Source: Achromobacter ruhlandii (GTDB lineage: Bacteria > Pseudomonadota > Gammaproteobacteria > Burkholderiales > Burkholderiaceae_B). Taken from it: a stretch of 64,000 nt of DNA. The notes beneath the pieces were generated by a model. The model did no database searches. It saw only the letters and a program-made list of their open reading frames with translations, and was not told the origin of the DNA. The translations under genes were made by a program, and so were the position numbers. Positions 25,580-32,937 of the stretch are shown one piece after another; the stretch's first letter is position 1; every line of letters starts with the position of its first letter. The DNA lies in the NCBI RefSeq assembly GCF_902859695.1, contig NZ_CADIJL010000033.1:1-64000 (forward strand), given 5' to 3'.

Positions 25580-27028
25580 ATGGGACACCTGATGGATCTG
25601 CGCCCGTCCTTTCTCAAAGGACGCACACCCGCCGCCAAGACGTCGCGCGACGTCCTGCAACAACTGTGGCGCTCGCTCGATCTGCCCGACGAGGCGCTCG
25701 AGCATCTGGTGTTGACCGGCGCGGATCCGGTGTTGCCGTCCTCGTTCGCGGTGGGCACCGCGGCCCAGGCCAGCATGGCGGCCGCGGCGCTGGCGGCGGC
25801 GGAAATCTGGCACCTGCGCGGCGGCGAACGCCAGCAGGTCGGTGTCGACCTGCGGCACGCCGCGCAGGAATGCCGCAGCCATTTCACCATCAACGGTGTC
25901 ACGCCCGATCCGCGCGATCCGATCACCGGCGCCTATCGCTGCGGCGATGGCGGCTGGGTCCGCATCCACGCCAATTTCCCGCACCATCGCGACGGCGCCC
26001 TGGCGCTGTTGGGCTGTCCCACCGGGGACGGCGCCACCCGCGAGGCGGTGGAGCAGGCGCTGGGGCGTTGGCGCGCGCTGGATTTCGAACAGGTGGCGGC
26101 CGATGCCGGCATGGTGGTGGCCGCCATGCGCAGTTTCGACGAATGGGACCGCCACCCGCAGGGCCAGGCAATCGCGGCGCAGCCGCTGCTGACGATCGAG
26201 CGCATCGGCGAGGCCGATCCGCGGCCGCTGCCCAAGTACGGCCACGATGCGCGTCCCCTCAAGGACATCCGCGTGCTCGACCTGACCCGCATCATTGCCG
26301 GCCCGGTCTGCGGCCGCGCGCTGGCGGCCTACGGCGCCGACGTGATGCTGGTCAATTCCCCGCATCTGCCGAATATCGCCAACCTTATCGACACCAGCCG
26401 CGGCAAGCTGTCGGTTCATGCCGACCTGGATACCGCCGACGGCCGCATCGCGCTGGCCAATCTGTTGCGCAGCGCGCATGTGTTCGTGCAGGGCTACCGG
26501 CCGGGCGGCATGGCGGCGCTGGGCTTCGGGCCGCAGGACGCGGCCCGGCTGCGGCCCGGCATCGTGTATGTGTCGTTGTCGGCCTACGGCGCCACCGGCC
26601 CCTGGGCCAACCGCCGCGGCTTCGATTCGCTGGTGCAGACCGCTGCCGGTTTCAACCATGCCGAAGCGGCCGCCGCCGGGCAGGACGCGCCCAAGCCGTT
26701 GCCGATGCAGATCCTGGACCACGCCTCGGGCTACCTGATGGCGTTCGGCGCGCAGGTGGCGCTGGCGCGGCAGGCCACCGAGGGCGGCAGCTGGCACGTG
26801 CGCGTATCGCTGGCGCAGACCGCGCATTGGCTGCGCACGCTGGGCCGCGTCGACGGCGGCCTGGCCTGTGCGACGCCGGGCTTCGCGGGGCTGCTGGAAA
26901 CGGAGCCCTCGGGCTTCGGCGAGCTGACGGCGGTGCGCCACGCGGCGCAGTTCTCGCTGACGCCGGCGCGCTGGACGCGGCCGTCGAGCCCGCCGGGCAC
27001 GCATCCGACGGTGTGGCCGTTCAACTAG
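25580..27028 (+). CDS. CaiB/BaiF (family III) CoA-transferase-like protein with rearranged domains
   Basis: A protein of 482 residues. The classical family III opening (VLDLTRIIAGPVCGRALAAYGAD) occurs only at about residue 232. The half containing it runs on to ILDHASGYLMAFGAQ (about 375), whose Asp aligns with the catalytic aspartate. The first 200 residues hold a second copy of the region after the active site (SSFAVGTAAQASMAAAALAA then GGERQQVGVDLRHAA), with no Asp at the equivalent place. The protein therefore looks like a permuted or 1.5-copy version. It would transfer CoA between carboxylic acids; the substrate is unknown. The start may be 25580 or 25592. It is a single gene. Confidence 0.8.
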   Translation: MGHLMDLRPSFLKGRTPAAKTSRDVLQQLWRSLDLPDEALEHLVLTGADPVLPSSFAVGTAAQASMAAAALAAAEIWHLRGGERQQVGVDLRHAAQECRSHFTINGVTPDPRDPITGAYRCGDGGWVRIHANFPHHRDGALALLGCPTGDGATREAVEQALGRWRALDFEQVAADAGMVVAAMRSFDEWDRHPQGQAIAAQPLLTIERIGEADPRPLPKYGHDARPLKDIRVLDLTRIIAGPVCGRALAAYGADVMLVNSPHLPNIANLIDTSRGKLSVHADLDTADGRIALANLLRSAHVFVQGYRPGGMAALGFGPQDAARLRPGIVYVSLSAYGATGPWANRRGFDSLVQTAAGFNHAEAAAAGQDAPKPLPMQILDHASGYLMAFGAQVALARQATEGGSWHVRVSLAQTAHWLRTLGRVDGGLACATPGFAGLLETEPSGFGELTAVRHAAQFSLTPARWTRPSSPPGTHPTVWPFN

Positions 27029-27135
27029 CGGATCGCGCCACGCCCTGACGCCAAAGGGGGGCTCGTCACGCGGACGGATCCCGACGGCTCCGCGCGCGCC
27101 GATCAAGCCGCGTTTCCACGTCCGGCCGCCACGGC

Positions 27136-27675
27136 CTATTTCTGGCCGGCCTTCCAGTCGCGCAGCGCGCGCATGGTGTTGCTGACGTGGGCCTCGGGAT
27201 TCATGTTGGTGTATTCGTACAGGATCTTGCCATCGGGCGTGATCACGTAGGACACGCGTTGCGCGCGCTCGGGGCGCGCGTCCAGCACCGCGTCGTAGGC
27301 CTTCATGATCTTGCCGTCGCCATCGGCGGCCACCGCGAACTTGCTGCGGCATGCACTGACCGAGAATTTGTTCAGGGTGTCGATGTCGTCGGCCGAGACG
27401 CCGATGACGGTGGCGCCCAGCGACTTGTATTCGTCGGTGGCCTCGGCGAAATCATGGGCCTCGATGGTGCAGCCCGCCGTGAACGCGGCGGGGTAGAAAT
27501 ACAGGACCACCGGACCCTTCTTGAGCGCCTCGGCCAGCTTGAAGGTGAACACGTTGCCGCCGAGCGAGGCCTGGGCGCTGAAGTCGGGCGCGGGCGCGCC
27601 GACGTTGAGGGCGGCCTGGGCGGCGGGGCCGGCCAGCAGGCCGCAGGCGAGGAACAGGGGGGCAAGGCGCTTCAT
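27136..27675 (-). CDS. Periplasmic peroxiredoxin (BCP/PrxQ-like)
   Basis: A protein of 179 residues with a Sec signal peptide (cleavage near AAQA|AL, residue 21), so it acts in the periplasm. The thioredoxin-fold core carries the peroxidatic C69 in YPAAFTAGCT; the motif residue before it, normally Pro in FTPGCT, is Ala. The PrxQ resolving Cys five residues later is replaced by His74, leaving C109 in SVSACRSKF as the only other Cys of the mature core. The start at 27675 is supported by the signal peptide. It is convergent with the CoA-transferase gene. Confidence 0.87.
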   Translation of the reverse strand: MKRLAPLFLACGLLAGPAAQAALNVGAPAPDFSAQASLGGNVFTFKLAEALKKGPVVLYFYPAAFTAGCTIEAHDFAEATDEYKSLGATVIGVSADDIDTLNKFSVSACRSKFAVAADGDGKIMKAYDAVLDARPERAQRVSYVITPDGKILYEYTNMNPEAHVSNTMRALRDWKAGQK

Positions 27676-27798
27676 AGGGGTCTCCGCGAATTGGGGGGCC
27701 GTGGGCCGCGTGGACATCGACGGGGCCGGGCCTGACCACTGTAGCCGCGTCGTCCGCAGGAATCCAGCCCGGCGGACAACGCGGCCGTGCTCGCGAGG

Positions 27799-29220
27799 TC
27801 AGTCGCGGCCACCCCGTTCATGCGGCGCGCCGCGCTCGCCGCCACCGCCGCGGTGCGGTTCCTGGCCGCCGGATGGCCGCCCGCCGCCGTGCTGCGGATT
27901 GCCCTGCGGCCGGGCCTCGGGACGGTTGGCGGGGGCCGCGTGCGACTCGCGCGGCGCGCGGGGCGCCAGGTTGTCCGGGGCCGGGCCGGGGCGCGGCCCT
28001 TGCTGCGGCCGCGCCTGGGGCTGGGCTTGCGGCGGTCGAGCTTGCGGCTGATTCTGCGGCTGGGCTTGCGGCGGTCGCGATTGGGCTTGACTGGGCGGCG
28101 GGGCCTGTGGCGGCCGCGATTGCAATGGACTCGGCGGTTGGGCCTGTGGCGCGTTTTGCGGCTGCCGCGCTTGCGGCTGGCCGGGCGTCTGTGCTTGCGG
28201 CGGCCGGGCCTGCTGCCCCGGCGTCTGTGCCGCCGGCGGGCCGCCCGCACCGCCACGGTTGAAATCCGGGCGCGGGCCGCCGGGCGCTGCGGTGCCCGGT
28301 CCACGGTCCGGGCCATTGCCCGGTCGATTCTGCGCGCCGCTTCCCGGTCCGTTTCCTGGCCCATTGCCTGGTCCATTGCCTGGTCCATTGCCTGGTCCAT
28401 TTCCCGGCCCGTTGCCAGGGCCCGCGCCGGGGCGCATCCCCGCGGCCGGGCCGCCGCGGCCCGGCGCATGGTCCACGAACGCCTGCGGCGGACGGCCCTG
28501 GTTGTGGTCGAAGAACTGGGCGCGGTTGGCGCCGGCGTTGCGCACGAAGCCGCGTTGCACGTCGGTGGGCGGATGATGCGGTTCGTTGCGCGCGGCGACT
28601 TCGCGCGGATCGGCCCGGCGCTGGATACCGGCGGGACCGCCGTTGTAGCTGATGCGGCGGTTGTCGATGTTGTTGACCACTACCGTGTGGTTGTAGACGT
28701 TGGTGACGCGGGTGACGTTCACGTTGGTCACGGCGCGGTTGTAGAAGAAGCGGTCGTGATCCCAGTAACCGCCGACGTAGCCGATGCCGATGTAGCCGAA
28801 GCCATAGTTGATGCCGCCATAGAAGCCGATGTGCGGCCCCCAGTAGCCGGCGTGCCACAGATAGACGCCGTCGACGAAGCCCCAGTAGCCGGGGGTCCAC
28901 AACGCGCCGGTATAAGGCGCCAGCACCCAGGCGCCCGGGACCCAGAAGAAGCCGTAGCGGTTCAGGCTCCAGTATCCAGGCACCCATATGTAGCCGTCGC
29001 CGGGCGCGGGCGGCTGGGTGTAGACGGGCAGGGGCGGCGGCGGTTGCGGGCTGCGGTCGACCGGCGCCAGGTTGGCGTTGGCCGGATCGCCATTGTCATA
29101 GGCGGGCGCGGCCGGGGCGGGCGGCGGCGCGTACGTCTGCGCCAGGGCGCCGGCGCAGACCGTCATCAATACAGCGGCGGCCAGGGGGCGCAGGCGGGGA
29201 ACCGAAGCGAGGGCGTTCAT
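27799..29220 (-). CDS. YXWGXW-repeat secreted protein with Pro/Gln/Gly-rich tail
   Basis: A protein of 473 residues. A signal peptide ends at CAGALA|QT (residue 28). Residues about 70-150 contain repeated aromatic YxWxPGYW units (GYIWVPGYW, FFWVPGAW, LWTPGYWG, LWHAGYWG) of the YXWGXW family. The middle is Asn/Arg-rich. The last 200 residues are low complexity: six PGNG units and then Pro/Gln/Ala-rich stretches. Envelope location is likely; function is unknown. It is transcribed away from, and just after, a tiny Tyr-rich lipoprotein gene on the same strand 32 bp upstream, probably as one unit. Confidence 0.82.
   Translation of the reverse strand: MNALASVPRLRPLAAAVLMTVCAGALAQTYAPPPAPAAPAYDNGDPANANLAPVDRSPQPPPPLPVYTQPPAPGDGYIWVPGYWSLNRYGFFWVPGAWVLAPYTGALWTPGYWGFVDGVYLWHAGYWGPHIGFYGGINYGFGYIGIGYVGGYWDHDRFFYNRAVTNVNVTRVTNVYNHTVVVNNIDNRRISYNGGPAGIQRRADPREVAARNEPHHPPTDVQRGFVRNAGANRAQFFDHNQGRPPQAFVDHAPGRGGPAAGMRPGAGPGNGPGNGPGNGPGNGPGNGPGNGPGSGAQNRPGNGPDRGPGTAAPGGPRPDFNRGGAGGPPAAQTPGQQARPPQAQTPGQPQARQPQNAPQAQPPSPLQSRPPQAPPPSQAQSRPPQAQPQNQPQARPPQAQPQARPQQGPRPGPAPDNLAPRAPRESHAAPANRPEARPQGNPQHGGGRPSGGQEPHRGGGGERGAPHERGGRD
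28349..28420 (-). repeat. 12-bp in-frame tandem repeat (PGNG coding)
   Basis: About six 12-bp units, three of them identical (CCATTGCCTGGT at 28361-28396), lie within the YXWGXW protein gene and encode consecutive PGNG tetrapeptides. The unit is a multiple of three, so slippage would change tail length without shifting the frame. Confidence 0.85.
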
Positions 29221-29252
29221 GGCGTTTCCTTTGCGCGGCGGGGGCGCGCGGA

Positions 29253-29411
29253 TCAATAGCCGTGGTAGTAGCCACCGTGATAGTAATAGTGCGGCGCGGG
29301 GTAGTAGTAATAAGCGGGCGCCGGCCGGTAATAAGCCGGGCGCGCCGGCACCACTACACAGCCGGTCAGGGCGCTGGCCATCGCCAGCATCAGCAATATC
29401 GTCTTCTTCAT
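29253..29411 (-). CDS. Tiny Tyr-rich lipoprotein
   Basis: A 52-residue open frame. A lipoprotein signal MKKTILLMLAMASALTGC places the modified Cys at residue 18. The mature 34 residues are dominated by Tyr, Pro and His (PAYYYYPAPHYYYHGGYYHGY). AGGAG lies about 7 bp before the start. It directly precedes the YXWGXW protein gene, and both have aromatic-rich mature parts, so they probably share a transcript and location. Function is unknown. Composition makes homology searches difficult, but the start signal and lipobox make it a convincing gene. Confidence 0.8.
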   Translation of the reverse strand: MKKTILLMLAMASALTGCVVVPARPAYYRPAPAYYYYPAPHYYYHGGYYHGY

Positions 29412-29595
29412 GGTCAATCTCCTGCCGAGCGCCTGGCGCGTATCGCGCCGTTTCCTGGCTCGTAGGGATTAGGCCATGGCCAGGGGGCCGAGTTCGAGGC
29501 CTGTAATGGTTCCGAAACAGCTTTCAGGTGACGGATGTTTGCGCCGGCGTGACCGTTGATGTCGTTCGTAGCAATTGTTCGGGTCAGAAGGGCCG
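29412..29595. other. Intergenic region upstream of the tiny lipoprotein gene
   Basis: This is the left part of a 502-bp non-coding gap; the rest is a tandem repeat block and a terminator, listed separately. It should contain the leftward promoter for the lipoprotein/YXWGXW unit. No gene is supported. Confidence 0.5.
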
Positions 29596-29862
29596 TTTTC
29601 CTCTTGAGGCGGCTCGGCGAGGAAAAAGGGCCCCCCACGCCGCGCCTTCGGCTTGCTGCCCCCCAAGGGGGCGCTTTCCTCTTGAGGCGGCTCGGCGAGG
29701 AAAGGGCCCCCCACGCCGCGCCTTCGGCTTGCTGCCCCCCAAGGGGGCCGTTTTCCTCTTGAGGCGGCTCGGCGAGGAGAGGGCCCCCACGCCGCGCCTT
29801 CGGCTTGCTGCCCCCCAAGGGGGGCGCTTTCCTCTTGAGGCGGCTCGGCGAGGAAAAAGAAA
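29596..29862. repeat. Tandem ~77-bp intergenic repeat block, three full copies and one partial
   Basis: The segment starting CCTCTTGAGGCGGCTCGGCG recurs at 29600, 29678, 29755 and 29831, giving periods of 78, 77 and 76 bp. Each unit then carries a GGGCCCCCCACGCCG stretch, CCTTCGGCTTGCTG and a CCCCCCAAGGGGG palindrome. The fourth copy stops after the first third. Differences are in A and C run lengths. Open frames crossing it on both strands are by-products of the repeats. Similar sequences are scattered between genes in Burkholderiales from memory, but this was not checked. Confidence 0.9.
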
Positions 29863-29882
29863 AGGCCGCCTCGCGGCGGCCT
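29863..29882 (-). terminator. Rho-independent terminator of the doxX gene
   Basis: An 8-bp stem AGGCCGCC / GGCGGCCT with a TCGC loop. On the minus strand it is followed by TTTCTTTTT, so it terminates the leftward DoxX transcript right at the edge of the repeat block. Confidence 0.85.
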
Positions 29883-29913
29883 GGGTGCAGGGGTAGAGGA
29901 GCTCCCGGCGGGA

Positions 29914-30321
29914 TCAGTTCCAGCGGCCGCCGTTGCCGGCCAGGCTGAAGCGGCCGGCGCCCATGAAGGCGATGGCCAGGGCCGTGAACAGGAACATGCC
30001 TTGCAGTTCCAGCGCCCAGCCGCCGTTGTTGGTCAGGCTGCCGATCTGGCCGGTATGGGCAAGCAGGATCGCGACCACCATGTTGATGGCGATGATCAGG
30101 CCGCCCAGGCGGGTGTAGACGCCGATGATCAGCAGCACCGGCGCGATGATTTCGCCGATGTACACGCCATACGCCAGGAAGCCGGGCAGGCCGTGCGAGG
30201 ACAGCATGCCGGCGATGCCGCCGACGCCGCCGCCGGTGATCTTGAACAGGCCATGGAGCAGAATCAGAATGCCGAGGGTCAGGCGCAGGATCAGCTTGCC
30301 GGTGTCGTCGGATTTGATCAT
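29914..30321 (-). CDS. DoxX-family membrane protein
   Basis: A protein of 135 residues with four transmembrane segments. The start LILRLTLGILILLHGLFKITGG matches the DoxX/DoxD-like family opening when read in parts, and GVYIGEIIAPVLLIIG and NMVVAILLAHTG are the next conserved helices. The family includes thiosulfate:quinone oxidoreductase subunits and stress-related proteins such as the mycobacterial membrane oxidoreductase complex member; the role here is not determined. It is a single gene with its own terminator. Confidence 0.85.
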   Translation of the reverse strand: MIKSDDTGKLILRLTLGILILLHGLFKITGGGVGGIAGMLSSHGLPGFLAYGVYIGEIIAPVLLIIGVYTRLGGLIIAINMVVAILLAHTGQIGSLTNNGGWALELQGMFLFTALAIAFMGAGRFSLAGNGGRWN

Positions 30322-30495
30322 GGTGGATTTCTCTTTATGGTGGTTAAGGGGGATGCGATGCGCCGGTTTGAGCGCACGCCGAGCCTTTGGTTCCCGCTCC
30401 CGCGCCGGCCGGCGCGGGGTGGGCCATTATTACAAATCCGGAATGTGACCAGCAAGCGTCTTGCCGCGCGCCGGCGGGCCGGCGCTGACGAATGC

Positions 30496-31884
30496 TTACA
30501 GTTCCTCGAGGTAACGCATGCGGAAGCGTCGGCCCTTGATATTGCTGTTGGACAGGCGCGAGAAGGCCTGCTTGGCGATCTTGCGGTCCAGCGCCACGTA
30601 GGCGTTGAACTCGGTGATGTTGATCTTGCCGACCTGCTCGAAGGCCAGGCCGCCGTCGCCGGTCAGGGCGCCCAGCAGGTCGCCGGGGCGCAGCTTGTCC
30701 TTCTTGCCGCCCTGGATGCACAGGGTCACCATGGGCGCGCGCAGCGGCCGGTCGGCCTTGGGGCGCAGCGATTTCAGGTCGCCCCAGGTCAGCGGCGCGC
30801 CCTGGTATTGCTCGATCAGGTTGGCCCAGCGCATTTCGTCGGGCGAGCACAGGCTCAGGGCCAGGCCCTTCTGCTCGCCGCGGCCGCTGCGGCCGATGCG
30901 GTGCACGTGGACCTCGGTGTCCTTGGTGACGTCGACGTTGATGACCGCGCCCAGGTTCTGGATGTCCAGGCCGCGCGCGGCCACGTCGGTGGCCACCAGC
31001 ACGGCGCAGCTCTGGTTGGCGAACTGGATCAGGATCTCGTCGCGCTCGCGCTGTTCCAGGTCGCCGTTCAGCGCCAGGGCGCTGATGCCGTCGGCCTGCA
31101 AGCGTTCGACCAGATCGTGGCTGCGAATCTTGGTGTTGCAGAAGGCCAGCGTCGAGACCGGGCGGAAATGCGCCAGCAGCCTGGCCACGGCGTCCAGGCG
31201 CTCGTCGGGGTCGATCTCGTAGAAGATCTGTTCGATGCGGCTGGCGTCGTGCTGGGCCTCGACCTTGACCTCGGCCGGGTTGCGCAGGAAGCGCGCGCTC
31301 AGCTTGCGGATGTTGTCGGGGTAGGTGGCCGAGAACAGCAGGGTCTGGCGCTTGGCGGGGCAATGCGAGGCGATGGCCACGATATCGTCGTAGAAGCCCA
31401 TGTCGACCATGCGGTCGGCCTCGTCCAGCACCAGCGTGGTCAGGCCGGACAGGTCCAGGCTGCCGCGTTCCAGGTGGTCCTGGATGCGGCCGGGCGTGCC
31501 GACCACGATGTGGGTGCCGCGCGCCAGCGATTCGGCCTGCGGGCGGGCCGCGGCGCCGCCGCACAGCGTCAGGATCTTGACGTTGGCGATCTGGCGCGCC
31601 AACCGGCGCAGTTCCTGCGCCACCTGGTCGGCCAGCTCGCGGGTCGGACAGAGCAGCAGCGCCTGCGGCGTCAGGCGGGTGGGATCGAGCTTTTGCAGCA
31701 CGCCCAGGCCAAAGGCCGCGGTCTTGCCGCTGCCGGTCTTGGCCTGCGCGATCAGGTCGCGGCCTTCCAGGATCAGCGGCAGGCTTTGCGCCTGGATCGG
31801 CGTCATCTGCTCGAACCCCAGGCTTTGCAGGTTGTCGAGCAGGGCGGGCAAAAGGGGCAGGGAAGTAAAGGGCGTCTGGGTCAC
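30496..31884 (-). CDS. dbpA: ATP-dependent DEAD-box RNA helicase DbpA
   Basis: A protein of 462 residues. It shows the Q motif, Walker A AKTGSGKT, PTRELADQ, DEAD box LVLDEADRMVDMGF, SAT in LFSATYP, and HRIGRSGRG. The C-terminal domain (about 385-462: LCIQGGKKDKLRPGDLLGAL, INITEFNAYVAL) is the DbpA RNA-binding domain that recognises hairpin 92 of 23S rRNA, so the protein aids 50S subunit assembly. The start is a GTG at 31884 (GTG ACC CAG ACG); the open frame upstream continues to 34818 only as a shadow of the IclR/xsc region. Confidence 0.92.
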   Translation of the reverse strand: MTQTPFTSLPLLPALLDNLQSLGFEQMTPIQAQSLPLILEGRDLIAQAKTGSGKTAAFGLGVLQKLDPTRLTPQALLLCPTRELADQVAQELRRLARQIANVKILTLCGGAAARPQAESLARGTHIVVGTPGRIQDHLERGSLDLSGLTTLVLDEADRMVDMGFYDDIVAIASHCPAKRQTLLFSATYPDNIRKLSARFLRNPAEVKVEAQHDASRIEQIFYEIDPDERLDAVARLLAHFRPVSTLAFCNTKIRSHDLVERLQADGISALALNGDLEQRERDEILIQFANQSCAVLVATDVAARGLDIQNLGAVINVDVTKDTEVHVHRIGRSGRGEQKGLALSLCSPDEMRWANLIEQYQGAPLTWGDLKSLRPKADRPLRAPMVTLCIQGGKKDKLRPGDLLGALTGDGGLAFEQVGKINITEFNAYVALDRKIAKQAFSRLSNSNIKGRRFRMRYLEEL

Positions 31885-32015
31885 GGCAGGGGCTCTCGCA
31901 GGAACTGCGATAAATACGGATTCGGCCGACAGTGTAAGGCCTGCGGGTCCCCAGGGCGCCCGGACCGGCGCACGCACCGGCCGCCGGGCGCGCGCCAATT
32001 CGGGGGCGCGTGGCG

Positions 32016-32777
32016 CTATCCGGCCGACGGTTCGTAGGTGCCCGCCAGCGCCCGCGCCGCTTCCTGCATGCGCGGCAGCCAGGCGCGCGCGCCGTCGATC
32101 GACAGCCGCGCCATCGGCGCGTGCAGCGCCACCGCGGCGATGGCGCGGCGCCCGCGCATGATCGGCACCGCCATGCAGACAATGCCCAGCAGGAATTCCT
32201 CGCGGTCGAAGCTGGCGCCTTCCTTGCGGATCGCCTGCAGCTCGCGTTCGAGCGCGGCGGTCTCGCACAGCGTGTTGGGCGTGTAGCGCGGCAGCGGCGC
32301 CGCCGCCAGCAGCCGCGCGCGCGCCTCGCGCCGCATGTGCGCCAGGAACAGCTTGCCGCTGGCGCTGCAATGCAGCGGCACGCGCGAGCCGGGCTGCAGG
32401 TTGACGCGCAGCGGCCAGGCGGTCTCGACCCGGTCCAGGTAGATGACCTCGTCGCCATCCAGCATGGTGCAGTTGCAGGTTTCGCCGATTTCGTCGACCA
32501 GGCTGTCGAGGATGCGGTGGCGCTCGGCCCGCAGGGGCGAATTGAGCAGGGTGTCGCGCGCCAGCAGCGCCAGCCGCGGGCCGGTGATGTAGCGCTTGCC
32601 TGCGGGCTCGCGCAGCAGCATGCCGGCGTCCACCAGCCGCGACAGGATGCGCAGCACGGATGGCTTGGGCAGGCCGGTGGCCTCGGTCAGCGCCGCCAGC
32701 GATACCGGCGTCTCGGAACCGGCGACCTGTTCCAGCAGGGTCAGCGCGCGCAGCGCCGCGGAGGATTCGTCTTTCAT
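32016..32777 (-). CDS. IclR-family transcriptional regulator, divergent from xsc
   Basis: A protein of 253 residues: winged HTH (about 8-62, with LAALTEATGLPKPSVLRILSRL in parts) and IclR effector domain (about 75-245; CSASGKLFLAH and FDREEFLLGIVCMAVPI are family motifs). It is divergent from xsc-pta with 160 bp between the starts, so control of sulfoacetaldehyde breakdown is the natural inference. This is notable because a MocR/TauR regulator sits by the taurine transporter genes; two regulators may share the pathway. Confidence 0.88.
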   Translation of the reverse strand: MKDESSAALRALTLLEQVAGSETPVSLAALTEATGLPKPSVLRILSRLVDAGMLLREPAGKRYITGPRLALLARDTLLNSPLRAERHRILDSLVDEIGETCNCTMLDGDEVIYLDRVETAWPLRVNLQPGSRVPLHCSASGKLFLAHMRREARARLLAAAPLPRYTPNTLCETAALERELQAIRKEGASFDREEFLLGIVCMAVPIMRGRRAIAAVALHAPMARLSIDGARAWLPRMQEAARALAGTYEPSAG

Positions 32778-32795
32778 CTTTCAATATTTGAAGAT
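32776..32795. promoter_or_regulatory. Imperfect palindrome at the IclR start
   Basis: ATCTT(T)CAA-TAT-TTGAAGAT is an inverted repeat with one extra T in the left arm; its core TTCAA-TAT-TTGAA is exact. It touches the first bases of the IclR start codon and lies in the IclR-xsc divergent region, so it could be an autoregulatory operator. Low GC in this spot also fits a promoter. Confidence 0.4.
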
Positions 32796-32937
32796 TTGGC
32801 GAAAGGCCGCCAGGTTGGTGCGGATTCTGCAGAAAATGGAACGCCGCAGGGTGGGAAATGCGGGAGTTCTGCTGCAGTATCGGTTCACCCCGGCCAATAT
32901 GCAATCCAAGCCGCGCCGGTCCGCCAGGAGAGAGACC

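Noticed and set aside
27787..29259. A 490-codon plus-strand frame opposite the YXWGXW gene
   Set aside because: The minus-strand reading has a signal peptide and repeated aromatic motifs; the opposite reading is low-complexity only.
29596..29862. Short open frames across the 77-bp repeat block on both strands
   Set aside because: They arise from the repeated sequence, have no start signals, and the encoded peptides simply repeat.
30463..30485. GC-rich palindrome after dbpA as an intrinsic terminator
   Set aside because: The loop would be only two bases and no T tract follows on the minus strand.
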